Origin: Elusimicrobia bacterium GWA2_56_46
Lineage (GTDB): Bacteria > Elusimicrobiota > Elusimicrobia > Elusimicrobiales > UBA9959
Assembly: GCA_001799575.1 (NCBI GenBank)
Contig: MGTT01000016.1
Span: 62,001 to 126,000 of the forward strand
Reading direction: 5' to 3'
DNA length: 64,000 bases
Under the pieces are notes generated by a model. The model saw only the letters and a program-made list of their open reading frames with translations, did no database searches and was not told the DNA's origin. Shown here in pieces: positions 8,937 to 17,445 of the stretch. How positions within the stretch are numbered: position 1 is the first letter of the stretch; every line of letters begins with the position of its first letter. Position numbers and translations under genes: made by a program.

Positions 8937-9158
8937 ATGGACCAAACCGACAAGGATATTAAACAATGGGTTTCATGCTGGGCGGGGGCTGAACCTCAGC
9001 TTAAAAGTCTGCGTTACCGGGAAATAAGGAACACAAATACGGCCCGGGGAATCGGAATTCTTAACGATGCGTTCGAGTCGGCGATGCTGAACTCTTCTCC
9101 TCGTTTAACCTCGGGCCTGGTTAGCCAGCAAATGTATTTTAAACGGATGGCGAAATGA
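8937..9158 (+). CDS. Small hypothetical protein paired with a nucleotidyltransferase (candidate antitoxin)
   Basis: The 73-residue soluble protein has no recognised domain. It starts at the ATG at 8937; an in-frame upstream start would add ten residues. Its stop overlaps the start of the next gene by four bases (ATGA), so the two are translated together. Small proteins of this type often precede AbiEii-like or MNT-like nucleotidyltransferases in toxin-antitoxin modules. The antitoxin role rests on position only. Confidence 0.6.
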   Translation: MDQTDKDIKQWVSCWAGAEPQLKSLRYREIRNTNTARGIGILNDAFESAMLNSSPRLTSGLVSQQMYFKRMAK

Positions 9159-9718
9159 CAGGGCTGTTCCAGACAGCCAAAGAATTACAGGGCGTCTTCA
9201 CGGAGAAGGCGTGGAAGTTCTGTTTTATAGGCGGGGTGGCTCTTCAAAGGTGGGGGGAAATGCGGCTGACCCGGGATGTCGATGCCACCCTTTTTACCGG
9301 GTTCGGGGCGGAAGAACCGGTCGTTGACGAACTGTTGGCGCGATACAAACCGCGCGTGGAAAACGCGAAAGAATTCGCTCTTGCCAACAGAGTGCTTCTG
9401 ATCGAATCCAAAGACGGTATCGGGCTGGATGTGGCCCTTGGGGGGATTCCTTTTGAAGAAGAAATGACGCGCCGCGCCACCTGGTTTGAATTTATCCCCG
9501 GGCTGTCCCTCCTTACATGCTCAGCGGAAGATCTGATAGTGCTTAAGGCGTTCGCCGACCGCGAACAGGATTGGGCGGACATCAGAGGCGTGCTCATCAG
9601 GCAACAGGACGGAATTATGTGGGATTACGTGCGCAAGCAGCTTGAACCCTTATGCCTGGCGAAAGAAGCTCCTGAAATTATGCGGCATTTGGATAAAATA
9701 CGGCGCGATGTGGCGTGA
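9155..9718 (+). CDS. Nucleotidyltransferase, AbiEii/MNT-like (candidate toxin)
   Basis: The 187-residue protein has a DNA-polymerase-beta-type nucleotidyltransferase core. FCFIGGVALQRWGE near residue 23 supplies the GG motif, and LTRDVDATL near 38 supplies the DxD metal-binding pair. A later segment, GLDVAL near 87, fits the third acidic position. The C-terminal SAEDLIVLKAFADR resembles AbiEii and DUF6036 proteins, which modify tRNA or other targets with NTPs in type IV toxin systems. It overlaps the small upstream gene, which may neutralise it. The target is unknown. Confidence 0.78.
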   Translation: MTGLFQTAKELQGVFTEKAWKFCFIGGVALQRWGEMRLTRDVDATLFTGFGAEEPVVDELLARYKPRVENAKEFALANRVLLIESKDGIGLDVALGGIPFEEEMTRRATWFEFIPGLSLLTCSAEDLIVLKAFADREQDWADIRGVLIRQQDGIMWDYVRKQLEPLCLAKEAPEIMRHLDKIRRDVA

Positions 9719-9776
9719 TCGGAACTTAAGGCCGCCTCCCGCAAACAGCCGGCCACCGGACAAGAGGGATGCTAAG

Positions 9777-11192
9777 ATGATCTGTCTTATAAATCCGTTC
9801 ATAACGAGCGCTGAGCGGTATGGGAAAGAGATAGGCGATATCGGCGGGCATCAGATGCCTCTTGGTATCTATTACCTGGCCGCCGTGCTTTTGAGGGACG
9901 GGGAGCGGGTGGAAGTGATAGACGCTGAGGCCATGAAGCTGGTGCATGAGGAGCTGGTTAAAAAGCTGAAAGCCGCGCCGCCCGCTCTCATCGGCATTAC
10001 TTCCACCACCGTCGCTTTCCGCAACGCCAGGTCGCTCGCCGAATTGCTGCGCCGCGAACTGCCCGGCGTGCCCATAGTCATAGGCGGGCCTCATATGACG
10101 GCCATGCCCGAACCGACCATGCGCACGGGGGCGTTCGATTACGGGATAGTCCGGGAGGGGGAAGAGGCCTTTTCAAGGCTTGTCCGCCTGCTTATTCACG
10201 GCGAGGGCGTCCCGGCGGAGATCCCCAATCTGTGGCGGGCCGCCGCCGGCGTGGTGACGCCTCCGGCCAAAGTTGAGTATCTCGCCGACATAGACACCAT
10301 TCCTTTTCCCGCGCGGCAGCTTTGCGGGGATCTTTCCATGTACAGGCCGCCCGTGGGGGCTTTCAAGCGGGAGCCGGTGATGAGCCTTATCACCAGCCGG
10401 GGCTGCCCGTACCAGTGTATGTTCTGCGACAATAACACTTTCGGCAGGAAGACGCGCTTTTTTTCCGCCGAATACGTGGTGCGGGAGATAAAGGAGCTGG
10501 TGGGCCGCTACGGGGCGCGCGAGATCGCTTTCCTGGACGACACTTTCGTCTTGGACAAGAAACGGCTGCATAAGATCTTCGAACTGCTGGAAAAGGAAGA
10601 TATAAAATTCTCCTGGACATGCATGACCCGGGCCAATAATCTGGATTTTGAAACGCTAAAGTTCATGGCCGACAAGGGCTGCTGGCAGTTGCGCGTGGGC
10701 GTGGAAAGCGGCAATCAGAAAGTGCTGGATTTTATAAAAAAGGGGATAACGCTGGAACAGGTGCGCAATGCGGCCGCCTGGTGCAAAGAGCTGAAGATCC
10801 AGACCACCGGCTTTTTTATGATCGGGCATCACATAGACACGCCGGAGACCATACAGCAGACCATTGAATTTGCCCTGTCTCTGCCGTTTACGGACGTTAC
10901 CGCCACGATAAATACGCCCATGCCGGGCACGGAATCGTACGAGAAGGCCAGGCAGTACGGTTCCTACGACGAAAGCGACTGGACCTCTTTGAATTACTGG
11001 ACCCCGGTATTCGTTCCCAAAGGCCTGACGCGCGAATTTATGCTGGAGAAGCAGTCGGAATTCTACCGCAGATTTTATATGCGCCCCGGAGTGCTGCTGC
11101 GCCAGCTGGGAAAGATCCGCTCCCCGCGGGCCGCGGTCCTGGCCGCGAAGAACGCCGTCCTCGGTTTAAGCTTCATCAAAAGAAAGAAGTGA
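9777..11192 (+). CDS. B12-binding radical SAM protein
   Basis: The 471-residue protein begins with a cobalamin-binding domain, residues 1-150, typical of the BchE/HpnJ-like group. The radical SAM domain carries the iron-sulfur CxxxCxxC motif as CPYQCMFCD near residue 212. The SAM-binding GVESGNQKVLDFI lies near 310. Such enzymes perform methylations, ring closures or rearrangements, often on lipids or secondary metabolites. The start at 9777 gives the normal MICLINPF beginning; the longer frame upstream overlaps the nucleotidyltransferase gene. The substrate is unknown. The btuFCD system further down would supply the cofactor precursor. Confidence 0.88.
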   Translation: MICLINPFITSAERYGKEIGDIGGHQMPLGIYYLAAVLLRDGERVEVIDAEAMKLVHEELVKKLKAAPPALIGITSTTVAFRNARSLAELLRRELPGVPIVIGGPHMTAMPEPTMRTGAFDYGIVREGEEAFSRLVRLLIHGEGVPAEIPNLWRAAAGVVTPPAKVEYLADIDTIPFPARQLCGDLSMYRPPVGAFKREPVMSLITSRGCPYQCMFCDNNTFGRKTRFFSAEYVVREIKELVGRYGAREIAFLDDTFVLDKKRLHKIFELLEKEDIKFSWTCMTRANNLDFETLKFMADKGCWQLRVGVESGNQKVLDFIKKGITLEQVRNAAAWCKELKIQTTGFFMIGHHIDTPETIQQTIEFALSLPFTDVTATINTPMPGTESYEKARQYGSYDESDWTSLNYWTPVFVPKGLTREFMLEKQSEFYRRFYMRPGVLLRQLGKIRSPRAAVLAAKNAVLGLSFIKRKK

Positions 11193-11236
11193 TATGTATT
11201 GAAATTTAGTTATAACTAAATTCCAATACATATCAC
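11189..11236 (+). repeat. 48-bp near-perfect palindrome
   Basis: Two 24-base arms meet without a spacer and match at 23 of 24 positions. The sequence is AT-rich, unlike the surrounding genes. It begins at the stop codon of the radical SAM gene and lies about 95 bases upstream of the AbiE-type promoter. No T-run follows, so a classical terminator is not certain; an operator or recombination site is also possible. Confidence 0.85.
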
Positions 11237-11330
11237 CGGAGCCGGATTTTTCCGAAACTTTCAGTTTTAAAAAGGCCGCCGTAAATAAGGGGGCGATCTT
11301 TCTAAGTGCATGAAATTTTATAAAAAATAC

Positions 11331-11359
11331 TTGCATTTTAGGGGGAATTGGTGTATACT
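11331..11359 (+). promoter_or_regulatory. Sigma-70-type promoter for the AbiE-like operon
   Basis: TTGCAT at 11331-11336 and TATACT at 11354-11359 are separated by 17 bases. A GGGAG ribosome site then precedes the ATG at 11376. This is one of the clearest two-part promoters in the window. Confidence 0.7.
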
Positions 11360-11375
11360 GTAATAGGGAGCTATT

Positions 11376-11948
11376 ATGAGGAACGCGGAAAAACTCAGAA
11401 ATTTTATGCAGCCGGGCCGGATCTACAGGCGCCAGGATCTGGAGGCGCACTCAACTGCCGTGGATCGGGATTTGAATACCTTGGTTGAAAGCGGAGCAGT
11501 GAGGAAACTGTCCGGGGGGATCTATTATCGCCCCCGCAAAAACGCGTTTGGCTTTACGCCGCCCGGGGAGCGGGAGCTTCTGCGCGCTTTCCTTAAAACC
11601 GATGATTTTCTTCTTACTTCATATAACTATTTTAATCAATTCGGACTGGGGCTTACGCAGGTCTACAGCGCCGGGTTGGTTTATAACCATAAAAGAGCGG
11701 GGGAATATTCACTGGGGGGGAAAAGATTCGAGTTCCGCCTGGTGCCCGCGTACCCGGATAAACTAAGCCGGGAATTTCTTCTGGTTGATCTGTTGAACAA
11801 TCTTAGGCGTCTGCCTGATAATACCGCCGGAGTTCTTGAAAATTTAAAAACACGCTTAAACGAATTTGACCGCGCCGGGCTGACGGCTTGCCTGGAACGA
11901 TATGGAAACCCCGGCGCTAAAAAAGCTTTCCGCGAGATCTATGCTTGA
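11376..11948 (+). CDS. AbiEi/DUF6088-like antitoxin and transcription regulator
   Basis: The 190-residue protein has an N-terminal winged helix: FMQPGRIYRRQDL, then VDRDLNTLVESGAVRKLSGGIYYRPR. This is the usual beginning of AbiEi-type antitoxins, which repress their own promoter and neutralise an AbiEii nucleotidyltransferase. The middle section ELLRAFLKTDDFLLTSYNYF also fits. The gene overlaps the AbiEii-like gene by eight bases (ATGCTTGA). The near-perfect palindrome upstream could be connected with autoregulation. Confidence 0.85.
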   Translation: MRNAEKLRNFMQPGRIYRRQDLEAHSTAVDRDLNTLVESGAVRKLSGGIYYRPRKNAFGFTPPGERELLRAFLKTDDFLLTSYNYFNQFGLGLTQVYSAGLVYNHKRAGEYSLGGKRFEFRLVPAYPDKLSREFLLVDLLNNLRRLPDNTAGVLENLKTRLNEFDRAGLTACLERYGNPGAKKAFREIYA

Positions 11949-12888
11949 TTTTTTCCACGCCAGGCCCGACGCCAAAGAACTTTTTGAAACGCTGGCGGCC
12001 CAGAAAGGCCTGCCGCCTGCCGTGGTCGAAAAAGATTACTGGATAATGCACTGCTTATGGGGGCTGAAGCGATCGGGTTTGAGTTTTGAGATGAAGGGCG
12101 GAACCTCGCTGTCCAAAGGCTGGCGCGTTATCGAACGGTTTTCGGAGGATATTGATATCCGCTTTGAGCCTCCGCCCGAATTGAATGTGAAGGGAGACAA
12201 ACCGGCGCAGATCAAGGCCAGGTTCGAGTTTTATGACGCGCTTGCCGCGAAGATAAAGATTCCGGGGATTACGGCGGCCAGGAATCGGGTCTACGATGCC
12301 GACAAAGCGCAAAACGGCGGTATAAGCCTGAAGTACGATTCTTTCTTTGCGCCTGATCCCGGGCTCGGCTTAAATCCGGATGTTCTGCTGGAAGCGGGCT
12401 TTGCCCGGACCGCGCCTAACGAACCCAGGGATTTCAGCAGCTGGGCGCTGGACAAGGCGCTGTCCGCCGGACTTGAGGTCGCGGATAACCGCGCCGCTGG
12501 AATTAAATGTTTTAATCCCGAATATACGTTCGTAGACAAACTTCAGACGATCTGCAGACGTTTCCGGCAATGGCGGGATCGCAATGACCAGCAGAAAGAC
12601 AGGCCAAGGCAGTTCAGCCGCCATTATTATGACCTTTATATGCTTCTGGCTGTTGACCGGGTTAAGAAGTTTATAGGCACTCCTGATTATGAAAAGTACA
12701 AGAAGGAAAAGTTGAAAGGGGCGGACGCAAGAGAGTTCGCCTCGCGCGCCGCTTTTACATTGCCGGATGCCGGGGCATACGGCTTGTTTGAAAAAGAATT
12801 TAAAGCGCTGAACAGCCTGTTATTGTCCCCCGGCCCGTCGTTCAAAGAGGTTATTGAAAGAATCCGGGCATACTCCCCCGGATTTTAA
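11941..12888 (+). CDS. AbiEii-family nucleotidyltransferase toxin
   Basis: The 315-residue protein shows the core motifs of the AbiEii family (PF08843). EMKGGTSLSKGW near residue 50 is the GG/S motif, and RFSEDIDIRF near 66 contains the metal-binding DxD. VVEKDYWIMHCLWGL near 23 and YTFVDKLQTI near 197 are also typical. AbiEii toxins transfer nucleotides to tRNA acceptor ends in type IV systems and give phage resistance. I chose the ATG at 11941, which overlaps the antitoxin stop; an upstream start at 11902 would overlap by 47 bases. Confidence 0.87.
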   Translation: MLDFFHARPDAKELFETLAAQKGLPPAVVEKDYWIMHCLWGLKRSGLSFEMKGGTSLSKGWRVIERFSEDIDIRFEPPPELNVKGDKPAQIKARFEFYDALAAKIKIPGITAARNRVYDADKAQNGGISLKYDSFFAPDPGLGLNPDVLLEAGFARTAPNEPRDFSSWALDKALSAGLEVADNRAAGIKCFNPEYTFVDKLQTICRRFRQWRDRNDQQKDRPRQFSRHYYDLYMLLAVDRVKKFIGTPDYEKYKKEKLKGADAREFASRAAFTLPDAGAYGLFEKEFKALNSLLLSPGPSFKEVIERIRAYSPGF

Positions 12889-12899
12889 TTTGTTATATT
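12889..12899 (+). promoter_or_regulatory. Probable extended -10 promoter element
   Basis: TTTGTTATATT lies directly after the AbiEii-like stop codon. The -10 hexamer ends 13 bases before the ATG at 12913, so the leader would be about 7 bases or absent. Confidence 0.5.
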
Positions 12900-12912
12900 A
12901 TTCTCAAACCAT

Positions 12913-13800
12913 ATGCCGGAGCGAATCTTAATACTGGGCGGGAGCGGGATGCTGGGGCACAAGCTTTGGCAGTATCTGCCCGCCAGATTTCAGAATACTT
13001 TTGTTTCTATCCGCAAATCCAGGGAGTATTATCATAAGTGCGGGCTTTTTACCGGCCCTAACGTGATGGACGGGCTGGATCTGCGCGATCTCGCGCGGCT
13101 GGAAAAAACATTGGACGGCCTGAAGCCTTCCGTGGTGGTAAATTGCGCCGGCGTGACCCTCCGGAGCAAGGAGCTCCTGGACAAGGCCTCCTGCATAGCC
13201 GTCAACGCCCTGCTGCCTCATAAGCTCGCGGACTGGTGCGCCAGGAACGATTCCCGCCTCATCCACTTCAGCACGGTCTGCGTTTTCGACGGCAGGACCG
13301 GCGGCTATTCCGAGGACGACCTGCCCGACGCCCGCGATCTTTACGGCATGACCAAGGCCCTCGGGGACGTTTCCGCTCCGCGCGCGCTGACGCTGCGGTC
13401 CTCTTTTATCGGGCGGGAACTCTTCGCCGGGGCCGAGCTCCTGGAATGGTTCCTGGCCCAGCGCGGCAAAAAGATAAAAGGATTCAGGAAAGCGATTTTT
13501 ACCGGCCTCACCACCAACCGGCTGGCGGAACTGGCGGGGGAACTGATCGCCAAATTCCCGGCCCTGAACGGCCTGTATCATGTTTCCAGCGAAGCGGTCA
13601 CCAAGTTCGAACTGCTTAATTTGCTCAAAGAAGCTTACAACCTGGACGTTGAAATAGAGCCGGACGATAAATTCGAATGCAGGCGCGATCTGGACGGCGC
13701 CAGGTTCGCGGAAGCCGCGGGGTTCGAGTGCCCGCCCTGGAAAGAGATGGCGCGGGCCATGGCAGCCGACCCGACGCCCTACGCGGAATGGAGAAATTGA
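12913..13800 (+). CDS. Sugar-nucleotide reductase of UDP-L-FucNAc synthesis (WbjC/FnlB-like)
   Basis: The 295-residue SDR protein begins with ILGGSGMLGHKLW, the RmlD-type nucleotide-binding loop. HFSTVCVFDG and the YGMTK active-site YxxxK near residue 144 follow. In UDP-N-acetyl-L-fucosamine synthesis, WbjC/FnlB reduces the 4-keto intermediate made by WbjB. The next two genes encode WbjB-like and WbjD-like enzymes, so the assignment rests on both family and order. It is one base from the next gene, in one operon. Confidence 0.82.
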   Translation: MPERILILGGSGMLGHKLWQYLPARFQNTFVSIRKSREYYHKCGLFTGPNVMDGLDLRDLARLEKTLDGLKPSVVVNCAGVTLRSKELLDKASCIAVNALLPHKLADWCARNDSRLIHFSTVCVFDGRTGGYSEDDLPDARDLYGMTKALGDVSAPRALTLRSSFIGRELFAGAELLEWFLAQRGKKIKGFRKAIFTGLTTNRLAELAGELIAKFPALNGLYHVSSEAVTKFELLNLLKEAYNLDVEIEPDDKFECRRDLDGARFAEAAGFECPPWKEMARAMAADPTPYAEWRN

Positions 13801-13801
13801 A

Positions 13802-14815
13802 ATGACGAACCTTAAGAACAAGACCATTCTTATAACCGGCGGGACGGGCTCGTTCGGGCATGAGCTGCTGAAAACCATAATCGACAAGGATTTTAAAGAG
13901 GTCCGCATCTTCAGCCGGGACGAACTCAAGCAGGAGCTGATGCGTATCCGGCTTAATAACCCCAGGATAAAGTTCTATATCGGCGACGTGCGGGACCGGG
14001 ACAGCGTGGATCAGGCCATGAATGGCGTGGACCTGGTGTTTCACGCGGCGGCCCTGAAGCAGGTGCCTTCCTGCGAGTTCTTCCCCATGCAGGCGGTGAT
14101 GACGAACATCCTCGGCAGCAGTAACGTCGTCGAATCCGCGATCCGGCATAAGGCGGAAAGCGTGGTCTGTCTGGGCACGGACAAAGCGGTTTATCCGATA
14201 AACGCTATGGGTATGACCAAGGCCCTTATGGAAAAAGTCAGCCAGGCCGCCTGCCGCGGTCTGACCGAAAAGGACACGCGGATCTGCTGCGTGCGGTACG
14301 GGAACGTTATGTGCTCGCGCGGGTCGGTCATCCCGCTGTTCATCAGGCAGATAAAGGAGAAAAAGCCTATAACCGTGACCGACGCCGGCATGACCCGCTT
14401 TCTCCTGCCTCTTAACGAGGCGATAAAGCTCGTGCTTTTCGCTTTCTCGAACGCCAGGCAGGGCAATATCTTCATCAAGAAATCTCCCGCCTGCACCGTC
14501 GGGGATCTTGCGGCGGCCTTAAAGGAACTTTTCAATTCCGACGTGCCGGTCAAAAGCATCGGGATACGCCACGGCGAAAAGATCTACGAGACCCTCGCCA
14601 CCATCGAGGAACTGCGCAGGGCCGACGACATGGGGGATTATTTCCGGGTGGCGATGGACGACCGCGACCTGAACTACAATAAGTATTTTACCGAAGGGGA
14701 TAAAAAAGAGGCCCTGCTGTCGGATTACACCTCGCACAATACGCGCCGTCTGAATGTCAAAGAGGTCAAAGAGCTGCTGAGGAAACTGCCGGAAGTGGCG
14801 GCGGAACTGGGGTAG
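13802..14815 (+). CDS. UDP-GlcNAc 4,6-dehydratase/5-epimerase (WbjB/FnlA-like)
   Basis: The 337-residue soluble SDR protein has TGGTGSFGHELL near residue 14. The catalytic segment GTDKAVYPINAMGMTKALMEK has Met at the usual Tyr position, as in WbjB, FlaA1 and CapD enzymes. It lacks the membrane domain found in the gene at 943. WbjB removes water from UDP-GlcNAc and inverts C5 (and C3), giving the L-sugar series. It lies between the WbjC-like and WbjD-like genes in a three-enzyme pathway. Confidence 0.88.
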   Translation: MTNLKNKTILITGGTGSFGHELLKTIIDKDFKEVRIFSRDELKQELMRIRLNNPRIKFYIGDVRDRDSVDQAMNGVDLVFHAAALKQVPSCEFFPMQAVMTNILGSSNVVESAIRHKAESVVCLGTDKAVYPINAMGMTKALMEKVSQAACRGLTEKDTRICCVRYGNVMCSRGSVIPLFIRQIKEKKPITVTDAGMTRFLLPLNEAIKLVLFAFSNARQGNIFIKKSPACTVGDLAAALKELFNSDVPVKSIGIRHGEKIYETLATIEELRRADDMGDYFRVAMDDRDLNYNKYFTEGDKKEALLSDYTSHNTRRLNVKEVKELLRKLPEVAAELG

Positions 14816-14849
14816 CGCGGGAATGACGGGAAAGACAAGGAGAATTTAG

Positions 14850-15983
14850 ATGCCTTTAAAAGTAATGACCATTGTGGGGACGCGGCCGGAGATAATAAAG
14901 CTGAGCCGCGTCATGTACGAACTGGAGAAGCACGTGAAGCACGTTCTCGTCCACACCGGCCAGAATTACGATTACGAACTTAACGAAATATTTTTCAGGG
15001 AAATGGAGCTCCGCAAGCCGGATCATTTTCTGGATTCGGTCGGGGATACCCTGGCCCGGACCATCGGCAATATTATCGCCAGAGCCGACGAAGTGATGGA
15101 GAAAGAAAAGCCGGACGCCGTCCTGCTTTACGGCGACACCAACAGCTGCCTTTCGGTGATGCCGGCGAAACGGCGCAAGATCCCGGTTTTCCACATGGAG
15201 GCCGGCAACCGCTGTTTCGACCAGCGCGTGCCCGAGGAGCTTAACCGCAAGGTCGTGGATCATCTGAGCGATATAAACATGACCCTGACCGAGCACGCCC
15301 GCCGCTATCTTCTCAGCGAGGGACTGCGCCCCGAGACGGTCATAAAGACCGGCTCCCCGATGAAGGAAGTCCTGGCCCATTATATGCCCGCTATAGAGAA
15401 GTCAAAGGCTCTTTCGCGGCTTAAACTTCACGAAGGGAAATATTTTATTCTCAGCGCTCACAGGGAAGAGAACGTGGACAGCGAAGAGAATTTCAGGAAT
15501 CTGCTTGATTCCATGAACGCCCTGGCGAAAAAATATAAATTCCCCGTCATCGTCTCCACCCACCCCAGAACCAGAAAACGTCTGGAAGAACTGAAACTTA
15601 AACATTTGGATTCACGGATAAGTTTCCTGAAGCCCCTCGGCTTTTACGACTATGTGAAGCTTCAGCAGAAAGCTTTTTGCGTGGTTTCGGACAGCGGCAC
15701 TATAACCGAGGAATCCACCATCCTTAATGTCCCGGCCGTGACCGTGCGCCAGGCCCATGAGCGCCCGGAGGGGATGGACGAGGGGACGCTTATCATGTGC
15801 GGCCTTAAGACGGAAAGGGTTCTGGAGTCCGTGGAGATAGTCGTCAGGCAACATTCCGCGAAAAAGCGCCAGTTCCGCCTGGTGCCGGACTACGATACGG
15901 ACAATGTTTCAAAGAAAGTCCTGCGCATCATCATGAGCTACACGGACTATATAAACCGCACCGTCTGGCATAAGCCGTCCTGA
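14850..15983 (+). CDS. UDP-N-acetyl-sugar 2-epimerase (WbjD/FnlC-like)
   Basis: The 377-residue protein belongs to the WecB-type 2-epimerase family. TIVGTRPEIIKLSRV near residue 6, LVHTGQNYDYELN near 34, LYGDTNSCL near 92, HMEAGNRCFDQRVPEE near 114 and SDSGTITEES near 272 are all diagnostic. In this setting it should convert the UDP-L-quinovosamine-type intermediate to UDP-N-acetyl-L-fucosamine, rather than GlcNAc to ManNAc. It follows the dehydratase gene by 34 bases. Confidence 0.9.
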   Translation: MPLKVMTIVGTRPEIIKLSRVMYELEKHVKHVLVHTGQNYDYELNEIFFREMELRKPDHFLDSVGDTLARTIGNIIARADEVMEKEKPDAVLLYGDTNSCLSVMPAKRRKIPVFHMEAGNRCFDQRVPEELNRKVVDHLSDINMTLTEHARRYLLSEGLRPETVIKTGSPMKEVLAHYMPAIEKSKALSRLKLHEGKYFILSAHREENVDSEENFRNLLDSMNALAKKYKFPVIVSTHPRTRKRLEELKLKHLDSRISFLKPLGFYDYVKLQQKAFCVVSDSGTITEESTILNVPAVTVRQAHERPEGMDEGTLIMCGLKTERVLESVEIVVRQHSAKKRQFRLVPDYDTDNVSKKVLRIIMSYTDYINRTVWHKPS

Positions 15984-15990
15984 AGGACGA

Positions 15991-16205
15991 CTTGCCATAA
16001 GCTTTAAGCCATAGGCCTGTCATCCCGGCAATCTGGCCGTTTGAGGGGCATAGCCCCTGATACGGCACCTACGCAGGTATTGTTAGCCGGGATCCACAAA
16101 AAAAGATTTATGGATTCCTGCTAACGGCATGCAGGAATGACAGATTGTGCGCCTACGGAAAACCCGGGTTTCTGCGTATGGCATATGGCGTACAGCTTAT
16201 GGCAA
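15991..16205. repeat. Composite repeat region between fnlC-like and wbuB-like genes
   Basis: The spacer holds several nested repeats. Degenerate copies of an ATGGCTT-like heptamer occur at 15991-16015 and, inverted, at 16174-16205. A dRS3-like module on the minus strand (16019-16096) is split in its loop by a second hairpin repeat at 16037-16065. Another dRS3-like module, with stem ATTCCTGC/GCAGGAAT, lies at 16111-16141. No gene is evident. Confidence 0.75.
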
Positions 16206-16212
16206 TAATTCT

Positions 16213-17418
16213 ATGCCCCTTAAAATCCTGATCGTCAGCGAGCGCTTTTATCCCGAAGAGTTCATCATCAACGACCTCGCCTCCCAGTGGGCGGAGCGCG
16301 GCTTTGAAGTGGACGTCCTGACCCAGATCCCCAGCTACCCTTTCGGAAAGGTCTTCCAGGGCTATTCCAACCGCCTTTTCTCGGAAGAGTGCTGGAAAAA
16401 GATCCGCATACTGCGCTTTTTCACCGTTACAGGCTACCGGGAATCCCTGTTTTTTAAACTTCTGAATTATCTGAGTTTCGCGATCACGGGCAGCCTTGCG
16501 GCCCTGTGGATAGGCCGGAAATACGACCGGATCTTCGTATACAATACGGGCCCGCTGACCGCCGCCCTGCCCGCCGTATTTTTGCATAAGTTTTACAAGA
16601 AACACGTTACTATCTGGACCCAGGATATCTGGCCGGACATGGTTTACGCCTACGGGTTCAGGAAGACAAAAACGCTTTCGTTTTTCCTGGACAGGCTGGT
16701 GGCGTTCATTTACAGGAACTGCGACACGATCTTTATTTCGTGCGCCGGTTTCCGCAAAAGTATAGAGCCGTACGCTCCCGGCAGAACCATGCATCACTTC
16801 CCGAACTGGCCAACGGTCGCTCCCTCGGCCGGCGCCGCCGGAGGAGCTCTTAAACTTCCGGACGGTTTCAACTTTACTTTCGCCGGGAACATAGGTAAAT
16901 TCCAGAATCTGGACAATATAATACGGGGATTCGCGCTGGCGGGCGCGTCAGGTTCCGGTCTGCGGTTGAATATCGTCGGGGACGGGTCGGAACTGGAACG
17001 GCTCAAGGAACTGGTGGAGGCGGAACATATCGGAGGAGTTGTGTTCTGGGGGCGGAAAAGCCAGTCCGAGATGCCCGCCTTTTTTAACGCCAGCGACGTT
17101 ATGATAGTCTCGCTTAAAGACGCCCCGGTTTTTGAGCTTACCGTTCCGGCCAAATTCCAGGCCTATCTGGCTTTTTCAAAACCCATTTTCTGCGTCATGA
17201 ACGGCGAAGTCCGCCGCATAGTTGAGGAATATAAGACCGGCCTCTGCGCCGCCCCCGGCGACCTGAACGGGATCCGGGATGGCTTCCTAAAATTCCATGG
17301 ATTAAGGGATGGGGGGTTGAAGAGCTTCGCCGAAAACTCAAAAATCCTCCTTGAAACCGTCTACGACAGGGACAAGATCACGGCCGCCATGACGGACCTG
17401 GTCGTGGCGGGAAAATAG
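16213..17418 (+). CDS. Glycosyltransferase family 4, WbuB-like (L-fucosamine transferase)
   Basis: The 401-residue GT-B protein starts with ILIVSERFYPEEFIINDLA and contains IWTQDIWPD near residue 134, both typical of the WbuB/WcaI group. The C-terminal half has FAGNIGKFQN near 219 and an acidic catalytic region FELTVPAKFQAYLA near 312. WbuB transfers L-FucNAc in Escherichia coli O26. The three upstream genes make UDP-L-FucNAc, so that donor is likely. The ATG at 16213 is preferred because an earlier in-frame start lies inside repeat DNA. Confidence 0.85.
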   Translation: MPLKILIVSERFYPEEFIINDLASQWAERGFEVDVLTQIPSYPFGKVFQGYSNRLFSEECWKKIRILRFFTVTGYRESLFFKLLNYLSFAITGSLAALWIGRKYDRIFVYNTGPLTAALPAVFLHKFYKKHVTIWTQDIWPDMVYAYGFRKTKTLSFFLDRLVAFIYRNCDTIFISCAGFRKSIEPYAPGRTMHHFPNWPTVAPSAGAAGGALKLPDGFNFTFAGNIGKFQNLDNIIRGFALAGASGSGLRLNIVGDGSELERLKELVEAEHIGGVVFWGRKSQSEMPAFFNASDVMIVSLKDAPVFELTVPAKFQAYLAFSKPIFCVMNGEVRRIVEEYKTGLCAAPGDLNGIRDGFLKFHGLRDGGLKSFAENSKILLETVYDRDKITAAMTDLVVAGK

Positions 17419-17424
17419 TATAAT
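17419..17424 (+). promoter_or_regulatory. Candidate -10 element upstream of the WcaJ-like gene
   Basis: A perfect TATAAT overlaps the end of the preceding gene and lies 22 bases before the ATG at 17446. A GAGGTGG ribosome site lies between. No strong -35 is visible. Confidence 0.4.
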
Positions 17425-17445
17425 TGTGGGCGAGGTGGACGTTGA

